A stretch of 64,000 nucleotides of DNA, from contig CP086683.1 in assembly GCA_030544685.1 (NCBI GenBank), positions 2,666,001 through 2,730,000 of the forward strand, given 5' to 3'. Positions 56,827 through 64,000 of this stretch are shown here, one piece after another. The translations under genes were made by a program, and so were the position numbers. The notes under the pieces were generated by a model. It saw only the letters and a program-made list of their open reading frames with translations, made no database searches and was not told the DNA's origin. How positions within the stretch are numbered: the first letter of the stretch is position 1; the number at the start of each line of letters is the position of its first letter. Source of the stretch: Pseudomonas sp. B21_DOA. GTDB lineage: Bacteria; Pseudomonadota; Gammaproteobacteria; Pseudomonadales; Pseudomonadaceae.

Positions 56827-57720
56827 TTATTTATTGTCGCGAATCGAGAAATTGGCCATGTGCTCAAGGCCCTTGATCAGCGCCGAGTGGTCCCAGTTGC
56901 TGCCACCGATGGCCGCGCAGGTGCTGAATACCTGCTGGGCATTGGCGGTGTTGGGCAGGTTGATGTTCAACTCCTTGGCGCCTTGCAGGGCCAGGTTCAG
57001 GTCCTTCTGGTGCAGGCTGATGCGGAAGCCCGGGTCGAAGGTGCCTTTGATCATGCGCTCGCCGTGCACTTCGAGGATCTTCGAAGAAGCGAAACCGCCC
57101 ATGAGCGCTTCACGCACCTTGGCCGGGTCGGCACCGTTTTTCGAGGCGAACAGCAGAGCTTCGGCTACGGCCTGGATGTTCAGCGCGACGATGATCTGGT
57201 TCGCCACTTTGGCGGTCTGGCCGTCGCCATTGCCGCCGACCAGGGTGATGTTCTTGCCCATGGCCTGGAACAGCGGCAGGGCGCGTTCGAAGGCATCGGC
57301 GTCGCCACCGACCATGATGCTCAGGGTCGCGGCCTTGGCGCCGACTTCACCGCCGGACACTGGCGCGTCGAGGTACTGCGCGCCTTTCTCGTTGATCTTG
57401 GCGGCGAAGGCTTTGGTCGCGGTCGGCGAGATCGAGCTCATGTCGATGACCACTTTGCCTTTGCCGATACCGGCGGCAACCCCGTCGGCGCGGAACAGCA
57501 CGTCATCGACCTGCGGGGTATCCGGAACCATGACGATGATGAATTCGGCTTCCTGCGCCACTTCACGTGGATTGGCCAGAGCGACGGCGCCAGCGGCGAC
57601 CAGATCGGCCGGCGCGGCGTCGTGGTGTTGCGACAGGAACAGGCTGTGACCGGCTTTCTGCAGGTTCGCCGCCATTGGGTGGCCCATGATGCCGGTGCCG
57701 ATGAATCCGATTTTAGCCAT
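56827..57720 (-). CDS. glxR: Tartronate semialdehyde reductase GlxR
   Basis: GlxR (2-hydroxy-3-oxopropionate reductase) reduces tartronate semialdehyde to D-glycerate with NADH. The 297 residues belong to the beta-hydroxyacid dehydrogenase family: an N-terminal Rossmann motif GFIGTGIMGHPMA, DAPVSGGEVGAKAATLSIM, and the conserved catalytic Lys region (GDGQTAKVANQIIVALNIQ). ATG 57720 follows an AGAGGA ribosome site. The frame upstream to 57837 is not coding-like. Confidence 0.95.
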   Translation of the reverse strand: MAKIGFIGTGIMGHPMAANLQKAGHSLFLSQHHDAAPADLVAAGAVALANPREVAQEAEFIIVMVPDTPQVDDVLFRADGVAAGIGKGKVVIDMSSISPTATKAFAAKINEKGAQYLDAPVSGGEVGAKAATLSIMVGGDADAFERALPLFQAMGKNITLVGGNGDGQTAKVANQIIVALNIQAVAEALLFASKNGADPAKVREALMGGFASSKILEVHGERMIKGTFDPGFRISLHQKDLNLALQGAKELNINLPNTANAQQVFSTCAAIGGSNWDHSALIKGLEHMANFSIRDNK

Positions 57721-57772
57721 GAGAAAATCCTCTTGTTTTTGTCGTGCCCCCAACCCATGGCTGGTGAGCTTT

Positions 57773-57813
57773 TGTGGCGAGGGATTTATCCCCGTTGGGC
57801 AGCGCAGCTGCCC
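57773..57813 (+). repeat. Single REP-like element (family C) upstream of glxR
   Basis: A forward GTGGCGAGGGATTTATCCCC copy followed by a perfect hairpin GGGCAGC-GCA-GCTGCCC (57797-57813), between hyi and glxR. Confidence 0.8.
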
Positions 57814-57837
57814 CAGATTTTTGCAATGCGTGGTCAA

Positions 57838-58620
57838 TCAGATTGCGTTGTGTGATTTCAACCAACCCAGGCCCGCTTCGGTGGTGGTCAGCGGCTTGTA
57901 CTCGCAACCGACCCAACCCTGATAACCGATGCGGTCGAGGTGTTCGAACAGGAAGCGGTAGTTGATCTCGCCAGTGCCCGGCTCGTTGCGCCCCGGGTTG
58001 TCCGCGAGCTGCACATGGTTGATCTCGCCCAGGTGCGATTGCAGGGTGCGGGCCAGATCGCCTTCCATGATTTGCATGTGATAGATGTCGTATTGCAGGA
58101 ACAGATTGGCGCTCCCGACCTGTTCGCGAATCGACAGGGCTTGCGCCGTGTTGTTCAGGTAGAAACCGGGAATGTCGCGGGTGTTGATCGCTTCCATCAC
58201 CAGTTTGATGCCCACTGCTTGCAGCTTGTCGGCGGCGTATTTGAGATTGGCAACAAAGGTCTTTTCCACGGTGGCATCGTCGACGCCTTGCGGGCGGATG
58301 CCGGCCAGGCAGTTGACCTGAGTGTTGCCCAGCACTTGTGCGTAAGCGATCGCCAGATCGACCCCGGCGCGGAACTCTTCGACCCGCTCCGGCAGGCAGG
58401 CAATACCGCGCTCGCCCTTGGCCCAGTCACCGGCCGGCAGGTTGAACAGCACTTGGGTCAGCCCGTTGGCCTCGAGCTTTGCCTTGATTTCAGCCGAGCT
58501 GAAGTCGTACGGGAACAGGTATTCCACGCCAGTGAAACCGGCCTTGGCGGCGGCGTCGAAACGGGCAAGGAAATCCTGTTCGGTGAACAGCATGGACAGG
58601 TTGGCTGCGAAACGCGGCAT
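57838..58620 (-). CDS. hyi: Hydroxypyruvate isomerase Hyi
   Basis: Hyi interconverts hydroxypyruvate and tartronate semialdehyde. The 260-residue TIM-barrel protein (AP endonuclease 2 family) begins PRFAANLSMLFTEQDFLARF and has family signatures such as FNLPAGDWAKGERGIACLPE, LVMEAINTRDIPGFYLN and VQLADNPGRNEPGTGEINY. It lies between gcl and glxR on the same strand with short gaps holding repeats. Confidence 0.94.
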   Translation of the reverse strand: MPRFAANLSMLFTEQDFLARFDAAAKAGFTGVEYLFPYDFSSAEIKAKLEANGLTQVLFNLPAGDWAKGERGIACLPERVEEFRAGVDLAIAYAQVLGNTQVNCLAGIRPQGVDDATVEKTFVANLKYAADKLQAVGIKLVMEAINTRDIPGFYLNNTAQALSIREQVGSANLFLQYDIYHMQIMEGDLARTLQSHLGEINHVQLADNPGRNEPGTGEINYRFLFEHLDRIGYQGWVGCEYKPLTTTEAGLGWLKSHNAI

Positions 58621-58648
58621 GGTGGTCTCCCGTAAATCTTGTGAGGTC

Positions 58649-58813
58649 CCCTGTGGGAGCGAGCTGTGGCGAGGGATTTATCCCCGTTCGGCTGCGAAGC
58701 AGTCGTAAACCATTGTATGCGGTGTACCTGATACGCCGCGGTTTCAGGTTTTGAGGCCGCTTCGCGCCCTAACGGGGATAAATCCCTCACCACACAAGCT
58801 CGCTCCCACAGGG
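58649..58813. repeat. Nested composite of REP families A and C
   Basis: Outer arms CCCTGTGGGAGCGAGCT (58649-58665) and its exact inverse (58797-58813) belong to family A. Directly inside lie inverted family C arms (58666-58688 and 58771-58793, one mismatch). The result is a long cruciform-capable structure that looks like one repeat inserted into another. Confidence 0.8.
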
Positions 58814-58827
58814 AGAGCAGTCAGCAG

Positions 58828-60603
58828 TTAATCGAGCATCGAAATCGCCGTCGGCGCGTCATTGCCGACCAGTGCCAGGTCTTCGAACTCGTTGACCGCG
58901 TTGATCTCGGTACCCATGGAGATGTTGGTCACACGCTCCAGGATGATCTCGACGATCACCGGCACCTTGAACTCTTCGATCATCTGTTCGGCCTTGCGCA
59001 GGGCAGGGGCGATTTCCGACGGTTCGAACACACGCAGTGCCTTGCAGCCGAGGCCTTCGGCGACTGCGATGTGGTCAACCCCGTAACCGTTGAGTTCCGG
59101 CGCATTCAGGTTATCGAAGGACAGCTGCACGCAGTAGTCCATTTCGAACCCGCGCTGGGCCTGACGGATCAGGCCCAGGTACGAGTTGTTCACCACGACG
59201 TGGATGTACGGCAGTTTGAACTGAGCGCCGACCGCCAGTTCTTCGATCATGAACTGGAAATCATAGTCCCCCGACAGGGCCACGACTTTGCGGTTCGGAT
59301 CGGCCTTCACCACGCCCAGCGCTGCCGGAATGGTCCAGCCCAACGGGCCGGCCTGGCCACAGTTGATCCAGTGACGCGGCTTGTAGACGTGCAGGAACTG
59401 CGCGCCGGCAATCTGCGACAGCCCAATGGTGCTGACGTAGCAGGTGTCCTTGCCGAACACTTGGTTCATTTCTTCGTAAACGCGCTGCGGCTTGACCGGC
59501 ACGTTGTCGAAGTGGGTCTTGCGATGCAGGCTGGCCTTGCGCTGCTGACAATCCTGCAGCCAGGCGCTGCGGTTCTTCAGCTTGCCGGCGGCTTGCCATT
59601 CACGCGCCACTTCGATGAACACGGTCAGCGCAGCAGCGGCGTCGGAAACGATGCCCAGATCCGGGGTGAACACGCGGCCGATCTGCGTGCCTTCGATGTC
59701 GACGTGGATGAACTTGCGGCCTTCGGTGTAGACATCCACCGAACCGGTGTGGCGGTTGGCCCAACGGTTACCGATGCCCAGCACCACGTCGGATTTGAGC
59801 ATCGTCGCGTTGCCGTAACGGTGCGAAGTCTGCAGGCCGACCATGCCGACCATCAGCGGGTGATCGTCAGGGATGGTGCCCCAGCCCATCAGGGTCGGGA
59901 TGACCGGGATGCCGGTCAGCTCGGCGAACTCCACCAGCAGATCACTGGCATCGGCGTTGATGATGCCACCACCGGCGACCAGCAATGGACGCTCGGCCTG
60001 ATCCAGCAGGGCCAGAGCCTTCTCGACCTGCACGCGGGTCGCGGTCGGTTTGGCCAGTGGCAGCGGTTGGTAAGCGTCGATGTCGAATTCGATCTCGGCC
60101 ATCTGCACGTCGAACGGCAGGTCGATCAGCACCGGGCCTGGGCGACCGGAGCGCATTTCATAAAAGGCTTTCTGGAACGCGTAAGGCACCTGGCCCGGCT
60201 CCAGAACGGTGGTCGCCCACTTGGTCACTGGCTTGACGATGCTGGTGATGTCGACAGCCTGGAAGTCTTCCTTGTGCATACGGGCGCGGGGTGCCTGGCC
60301 GGTGATGCAGAGGATTGGAATCGAGTCGGCCGAGGCGCTGTAGAGCCCGGTGACCATGTCGGTACCGGCCGGGCCGGACGTGCCGATGCACACGCCGATG
60401 TTGCCGGCCTTGGTGCGGGTGTAGCCCTCGGCCATGTGCGAGGCGCCTTCAACGTGGCGAGCAAGGACGTGATCGATGCCACCGACCTTCTGCAAGGCGG
60501 AGTACAGCGGGTTGATCGCTGCGCCCGGGATGCCAAAAGCGGTATCAACCCCTTCGCGGCGCATCACCAGAACGGCGGCTTCGATTGCTCTCATTTTGCT
60601 CAT
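58828..60603 (-). CDS. gcl: Glyoxylate carboligase Gcl
   Basis: Gcl joins two glyoxylate molecules to tartronate semialdehyde and CO2, using TPP, FAD and Mg2+. The 591 residues show the TPP-enzyme layout: N-terminal pyrimidine-binding region ([20 protein letters not shown]; note Val-type lack of the usual catalytic Glu, as known for Gcl), central FAD region, and the C-terminal diphosphate-binding motif ([20 protein letters not shown], with [14 protein letters not shown]). ATG 60603 is used. It is the first gene of the pathway operon, and two TTGTATACAA palindromes lie upstream. Confidence 0.96.
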   Translation of the reverse strand: MSKMRAIEAAVLVMRREGVDTAFGIPGAAINPLYSALQKVGGIDHVLARHVEGASHMAEGYTRTKAGNIGVCIGTSGPAGTDMVTGLYSASADSIPILCITGQAPRARMHKEDFQAVDITSIVKPVTKWATTVLEPGQVPYAFQKAFYEMRSGRPGPVLIDLPFDVQMAEIEFDIDAYQPLPLAKPTATRVQVEKALALLDQAERPLLVAGGGIINADASDLLVEFAELTGIPVIPTLMGWGTIPDDHPLMVGMVGLQTSHRYGNATMLKSDVVLGIGNRWANRHTGSVDVYTEGRKFIHVDIEGTQIGRVFTPDLGIVSDAAAALTVFIEVAREWQAAGKLKNRSAWLQDCQQRKASLHRKTHFDNVPVKPQRVYEEMNQVFGKDTCYVSTIGLSQIAGAQFLHVYKPRHWINCGQAGPLGWTIPAALGVVKADPNRKVVALSGDYDFQFMIEELAVGAQFKLPYIHVVVNNSYLGLIRQAQRGFEMDYCVQLSFDNLNAPELNGYGVDHIAVAEGLGCKALRVFEPSEIAPALRKAEQMIEEFKVPVIVEIILERVTNISMGTEINAVNEFEDLALVGNDAPTAISMLD

Positions 60604-60630
60604 GGTTTTGTGCCTCTTTACGTTTTGTAA

Positions 60631-60640
60631 TTGTATACAA
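60631..60640. promoter_or_regulatory. Palindrome TTGTATACAA, site 1 (gcl proximal)
   Basis: A perfect 10-bp palindrome 28 bases upstream of the gcl start. An identical site lies 138 bases away next to the divergent glcG-like gene. The pair looks like operators of a shared regulator. Confidence 0.55.
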
Positions 60641-60768
60641 GTGGCTTTGCGCAGAGTGTATTCACGGCGGACGGCGCACGTCAATCCATTTTCTCAAGCG
60701 CCTGTTTCATTCGTAGGAAGCCCGCTGTGCTGTGGCTTTTCGTCGCATGTGGCGCTTTTCAAGAATTA

Positions 60769-60778
60769 TTGTATACAA
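60769..60778. promoter_or_regulatory. Palindrome TTGTATACAA, site 2 (glcG-like proximal)
   Basis: Second identical palindrome in the gcl/glcG-like divergent region. Identical sequence and the shared control region suggest dimeric repressor binding, possibly with looping. Confidence 0.55.
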
Positions 60779-60871
60779 AAAAATAACTCATTGTGTTCTA
60801 TTTGTGTCACCGGACTGCGGCACAAACGCGCAGTCCCACGACTTTCCCTATAACAAAATGAGGACGGCACC

Positions 60872-61311
60872 ATGAGCGCTTTAACCTTGAAAGTCGCAGT
60901 CAACCTGGTCAGCGAAGCCATCAACGCAGGACGCGGCATCAACGCCGCACCGCTGACCATCGCGGTACTCGATACCGGCGGCCACCTGATCGCCCTGCAA
61001 CGTGAAGACGGCGCCAGCCTGTTGCGCCCCGACATCGCCATTGGCAAAGCCTGGGGCGCCATCGCCCTGGGTAAGGGTTCGCGCCTGCTCGCCCAGGACG
61101 CCCAACAACGCCCGGCGTTTTTTCTTCGTTGAACAGCATGGGGCAGGGCAGCGTTGTGCCGGCACCGGGTGGTGTGCTGATTCGCAATCAGGCGGGCGAA
61201 GTGCTCGGCGCGATCGGGATCAGCGGGGATTTGTCGGACGTGGATGAGCAGGTGGCGATAAGAGCGGTGGAGGCGCTGGATTTGCGGGCGGATGGTGGGG
61301 TGGTTTCCTGA
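60872..61311 (+). CDS. GlcG/HbpS-family protein (frame broken by one base)
   Basis: A small heme-binding-like protein of the GlcG/DUF336 family, often next to glycolate and glyoxylate genes. The first part (ALTLKVAVNLVSEAINAG, LTIAVLDTGGHLIALQREDG) runs into a break in a T run (61118-61123). One more T restores RPAFFSSLNSMGQGSVVPAP and the C-terminal GGVLIRNQAGEVLGAIGISG segment. The total is about 146 residues. As given, the first piece stops at 61132. Function: unknown; stress protection or cofactor binding is suggested for relatives. Confidence 0.85.
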
Positions 61312-61334
61312 TCTCTGGTGCTTGATCGATAGTC

Positions 61335-61424
61335 ATCGCTGGCAAGCCAGCTCCCACAAGTTTTTGCGTTGAGCAATTATGAACGCACGACACAAATCCC
61401 TGTGGGAGCTGGCTTGCCAGCGAT
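61335..61424. repeat. REPIN (family B) upstream of the RAYT gene
   Basis: Inverted copies of the GTGGGAGCTGGCTTGCCAGC family at 61335-61358 (reverse) and 61401-61424 (forward). The same arrangement follows the RAYT gene. Within this window the family occurs only here. Confidence 0.88.
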
Positions 61425-61522
61425 GGCGGTCTGGCTGACACATCAAGAAAAAAGACTGCCGCGATGTAGTTGGCTTTGAGGTCTAGCCTTCCATCTGAAC
61501 ACATCATGAAAGGGGCAATGGA

Positions 61523-62065
61523 TTGCCTGATTTTCCTGCTTCACATCGCTTGCGTATCGGCCGCTATGCAGAGCCGAATCGAATTTATCTTCTCACCACC
61601 AACACACTTGATCGCGAGCCGGTATTTGCTGATTTCGCTTTGGGCAGACTGGTCGTTGCGCAATTTCGTCGTGCACATGACCTGGGGTTGGCGAAATCAT
61701 TGGCATGGGTTGTCATGCCTGACCATTTTCATTGGCTCGTTGAGCTTGAAAATTGCTCACTTAGCAAGTTGATGCGAGAGACCAAATCACTGAGTACGCG
61801 GGAGGTTAACCGTTCGACAGGTCGAACCGGGCCGCTCTGGCAGTACGGTTTTCATGATCGGGCGCTGAGGAGGGAAGAAAATCTGGAGAAAATGGCGCGT
61901 TATGTTGTGGCCAACCCATTGCGGGCGGGCCTGGTAGATACAATTGCCGACTATCCGTTGTGGGACACCATTTGGATTAGAAATGAAACCGAGTTGCCGC
62001 CATCGCTGGCAAGCCAGCTCCCACAGGATTCCATGTTGTTTATTGATTCCGAATCCAACCCATAA
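61523..62065 (+). mobile_element. REP-associated tyrosine transposase (RAYT, Y1/HUH type)
   Basis: A 180-residue Y1 transposase of the RAYT (TnpA-REP) family: VVMPDHFHWLVELE carries the HUH pair (His68, His70), and MARYVVANPLRAGL carries the catalytic Tyr127. RAYTs process REP/REPIN elements and are usually single-copy and vertically kept. TTG at 61523 is the start after AAGGGG. Family B REPINs flank it on both sides. Its last ~20 residues (LASQLPQ onward) are encoded by the downstream REPIN itself, a read-through tail not usual for the family. Confidence 0.92.
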
Positions 62066-62092
62066 ATCTGTGGGAGCTGGCTTGCCAGCGAT
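62001..62092. repeat. REPIN (family B) downstream, overlapping the RAYT end
   Basis: Inverted copies at 62001-62030 (reverse, inside the RAYT frame) and 62069-62092 (forward, after its stop). Centre and arms match the upstream REPIN. Confidence 0.88.
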
Positions 62093-62109
62093 AGTCGCGC
62101 CTCGGTGTA

Positions 62110-62715
62110 TCAATCCGGCTCACACCCCTTCAACACCAACCGAATGATCGTCTGCGCCGCCGCTTCATAATCGGCTTCATCGAGTTTGTCTTTCCCGGTG
62201 ACTGCAGAAATCTGCCAGTCGAAGTCGGCGTAGGTCTGGGTCGCGGCCCAGATGCTGAACATCAGGTGGTTGGGGTCGATCGGGGCGATCTGGCCGCGGT
62301 CGATCCAGCTCTGGATGCAGGCGATGTTGTGTTTGGCCTGGGCGTTGAGCTGTTCGACCAGATCAGCGCTCAGGTGCGGGGCGCCGTGCATGATTTCGCT
62401 GGCGAACACCTTGGAGGCGTAGGGCAGGTCGCGGGAGATGCGGATCTTCGAGCGGATGTAGCCGCTCAGCACTTCGCTCGGCACACCGTCCGGGTTGAAC
62501 GGGGTCGAGGCCTGCAGAATTGGCTCGATGATGCTTTCCAGCACCTCGCGGTAGAGGTTTTCCTTGGATTTGAAGTAGTAGTAGACGTTGGGCTTGGGCA
62601 ATCCCGCCTTGGCGGCGATGTCGCTGGTTTTGGTCGCCGCGAAGCCCTTGTCGGCAAACTCTTCGCTGGCGGCGCGCAGGATCAGTTCTTTGTTACGCTC
62701 GCGGATTGTGCTCAT
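62110..62715 (-). CDS. TetR-family regulator, RutR-like
   Basis: A 201-residue TetR-type regulator. The N-terminal helix-turn-helix reads [31 protein letters not shown]. The C-terminal ligand domain resembles the YcdC/RutR group, which in Escherichia coli responds to pyrimidines. ATG 62715 is chosen; upstream residues to 62754 are not coding-like. It is divergent from the DUF808 gene. A TetR-type regulator also lies near gcl in P. aeruginosa, so it may control nearby catabolic genes; this is inference. Confidence 0.87.
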   Translation of the reverse strand: MSTIRERNKELILRAASEEFADKGFAATKTSDIAAKAGLPKPNVYYYFKSKENLYREVLESIIEPILQASTPFNPDGVPSEVLSGYIRSKIRISRDLPYASKVFASEIMHGAPHLSADLVEQLNAQAKHNIACIQSWIDRGQIAPIDPNHLMFSIWAATQTYADFDWQISAVTGKDKLDEADYEAAAQTIIRLVLKGCEPD

Positions 62716-62850
62716 AAACCCGGTGGTTCCTTGCCTGTTCTGGCGGTGGCGCATGGTAGCACCGGCCTTGAGCGGCGCTCAACAATGCAGCCTGTGGCCG
62801 GCGGTCGCGTTATGCTTGGCAACATTCATACACAGAAGGAAACAGGATTC

Positions 62851-63765
62851 ATGGCAGGAAGCAGTTTGCTGGTGCTGGTCGACGACATTGCCACCGTGCT
62901 GGATGACGTGGCGTTGATGAGCAAAATGGCCGCGAAGAAGACCGCCGGGGTACTCGGTGACGATCTGGCGCTCAATGCCCAGCAGGTTTCGGGCGTGCGC
63001 GCCGAGCGCGAAATTCCCGTGGTCTGGGCGGTGGCCAAGGGCTCGTTCGTCAACAAACTGATCCTCGTGCCGTCGGCGCTGGCGATCAGCGCCTTCGTGC
63101 CATGGCTGGTGACGCCGCTGTTGATGGTCGGTGGTGCGTACCTGTGTTTCGAGGGTTTCGAGAAGCTCGCGCACAAGTTTTTGCACAGCAAAGAGGAAGA
63201 TGAGGCCGGGCATGCGCAGCTGACCGAAGCCGTCGCCGACCCGGCCACCGATCTGGTGGCTTACGAAAAGGACAAGATCAAAGGCGCGATCCGTACCGAC
63301 TTCATTCTCTCGGCAGAAATCATCGCCATCACCCTCGGCACCGTGGCAGATGCCTCGCTGACTCAGCAAGTGGTGGTCATGTCTGGTATCGCCATCGTCA
63401 TGACCGTCGGCGTTTACGGTTTGGTGGCGGGTATCGTCAAGCTCGACGATCTGGGCTTGTGGCTGACGCAGAAACCAGGGCAAATGGCGAAAAAGATCGG
63501 CAATGGTATTCTCAGCGCCGCGCCGTACATGATGAAAACCCTGTCGGTGGTTGGTACGGCGGCAATGTTCCTGGTCGGTGGCGGCATCCTGACCCATGGC
63601 GTGCCGGTGTTGCATCACTGGATCGAAGGTGTCGGTGCGGCAGCAGGGAGCGCCGGGTTCGCCGTGCCGATGTTGCTCAATGGTGTTGCGGGGATTATTG
63701 CCGGGGCTGTGGTGTTGGCCGTGGTGACTGCCGTGGGCAAGCTCTGGCACGCAATCAAAGGCTGA
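62851..63765 (+). CDS. DUF808 family inner-membrane protein
   Basis: A 304-residue membrane protein of the DUF808 (YedI) family. It starts [20 protein letters not shown], includes a charged cytoplasmic segment ([20 protein letters not shown]), and about five to six membrane helices in the second half. ATG 62851 follows AGAAGGA. The function of the family is unknown. A strong bidirectional terminator follows. Confidence 0.9.
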   Translation: MAGSSLLVLVDDIATVLDDVALMSKMAAKKTAGVLGDDLALNAQQVSGVRAEREIPVVWAVAKGSFVNKLILVPSALAISAFVPWLVTPLLMVGGAYLCFEGFEKLAHKFLHSKEEDEAGHAQLTEAVADPATDLVAYEKDKIKGAIRTDFILSAEIIAITLGTVADASLTQQVVVMSGIAIVMTVGVYGLVAGIVKLDDLGLWLTQKPGQMAKKIGNGILSAAPYMMKTLSVVGTAAMFLVGGGILTHGVPVLHHWIEGVGAAAGSAGFAVPMLLNGVAGIIAGAVVLAVVTAVGKLWHAIKG

Positions 63766-63801
63766 ACATGAAACCCACATTCTGATTTGTGTTGAGCCAC
63801 A

Positions 63802-63839
63802 AAAAAGGGCCATTCGACTTGCATCGAATGGCCCTTTTT
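63802..63839. terminator. Bidirectional terminator between DUF808 and the next gene
   Basis: A perfect 16-bp inverted repeat (AAAAAGGGCCATTCGA at 63802-63817 and its inverse at 63824-63839, loop 6 nt). It ends transcripts from both converging genes. Confidence 0.93.
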
Positions 63840-63852
63840 GTACCCGCCGAGA

Positions 63853-64000
63853 TTACTCGGCAATCTGCAACTTGCGCGCTTCGGTGTAGACGTACCGCAC
63901 TTTCTCGTACTCGAACGGCGAGTTCATCTGACCGTAGCGGAAGCTGGTCTGGTAGCGCTTGTCGATCGCACGCAAAGCCCAGACTTCCGGGTGGTTGGAG
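63853..64000 (-). CDS. C-terminal end of an unidentified protein
   Basis: A minus-strand frame open from the window edge to TAA at 63855-63853 encodes the last 48 residues of a protein, with HPEVWALRAIDKRYQTSFRY, then MNSPFEYEKVRYVYTEARKL and ending QIAE. Codon use is typical of the neighbourhood, and the bidirectional terminator sits just past the stop, so it is a real gene end. I do not recognise the family from this fragment. Confidence 0.7.
   Translation of the reverse strand, partial: SNHPEVWALRAIDKRYQTSFRYGQMNSPFEYEKVRYVYTEARKLQIAE

Noticed and set aside
12001..62100. The repeated palindromes as a possible CRISPR array.
   Set aside because: Copies are scattered over 50 kb in pairs at operon ends, without regular spacers; they are REP/REPIN elements.

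Overview
The window is a chromosomal segment of a Pseudomonas, most likely of the P. fluorescens group. The evidence is the GC-rich codon use, the flagellar regulators FleQ/FleS/FleR/FleN, the contiguous fliD-to-cheW order followed by ccmA-I, the gcl-hyi-glxR-ttuD-pykF block next to urea-transporter, potassium-channel and sulfate-binding genes (an order known from P. putida and P. aeruginosa), and several families of Pseudomonas REP repeats.

Bases 1-38100, plus strand, hold a polar-flagellum and chemotaxis super-cluster. In order: fliD (3' part), fliS, a fliT-like gene, fleQ, fleSR, fliEFGHIJ, the HsbA/HsbR/HptB phosphorelay genes, fliK, fliLMNOPQR-flhB, an inserted unknown gene plus a DUF6124 gene on the other strand, flhA, flhF, fleN, fliA, cheYZAB, motCD, parC-parP, cheW and a DUF2802 gene. 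FleQ with sigma-54 is expected to drive fleSR, fliE, fliK, fliL and flhA; promoters with GG-N10-GC spacing lie upstream of each. FliA sits downstream and probably drives the che genes. Bases 38129-40029, minus strand, carry an FlhB-C-terminal-like gene and a second FliK-like gene.

Bases 40227-47621 hold the complete cytochrome c maturation operon ccmABCDEFGHI and a trailing lipoprotein gene. Bases 47668-49507 hold two divergent toxin-antitoxin modules (VapBC50-like and HicAB). Bases 49558-53774 carry an MFS exporter, a sulfate-binding protein, a potassium channel with a C-terminal zinc ribbon and a urea transporter. Bases 53983-60603 (minus) hold the glyoxylate-to-pyruvate pathway: Gcl, Hyi, GlxR, TtuD and PykF. 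A divergent GlcG-like gene, a REP-associated transposase with its own REPINs, a TetR regulator, a DUF808 membrane protein and the tail of an unidentified gene close the window.

A strong technical signal overlies the biology. Eleven genes (fleS, fleR, fliI, the DUF6124 gene, flhF, fliA, cheA, ccmA, ccmE, pykF and the glcG-like gene) are each broken by the loss of one base (two in the DUF6124 gene), always in or next to a short homopolymer and never by a gain. Restoring one base gives full-length family proteins. I therefore treat these as assembly errors and give coordinates for the reconstructed genes. I did not find a clearly new multi-gene system. The least explained items are the highly structured leader of the DUF6124 gene, the unknown 225-residue gene beside it, and the paired toxin-antitoxin island.
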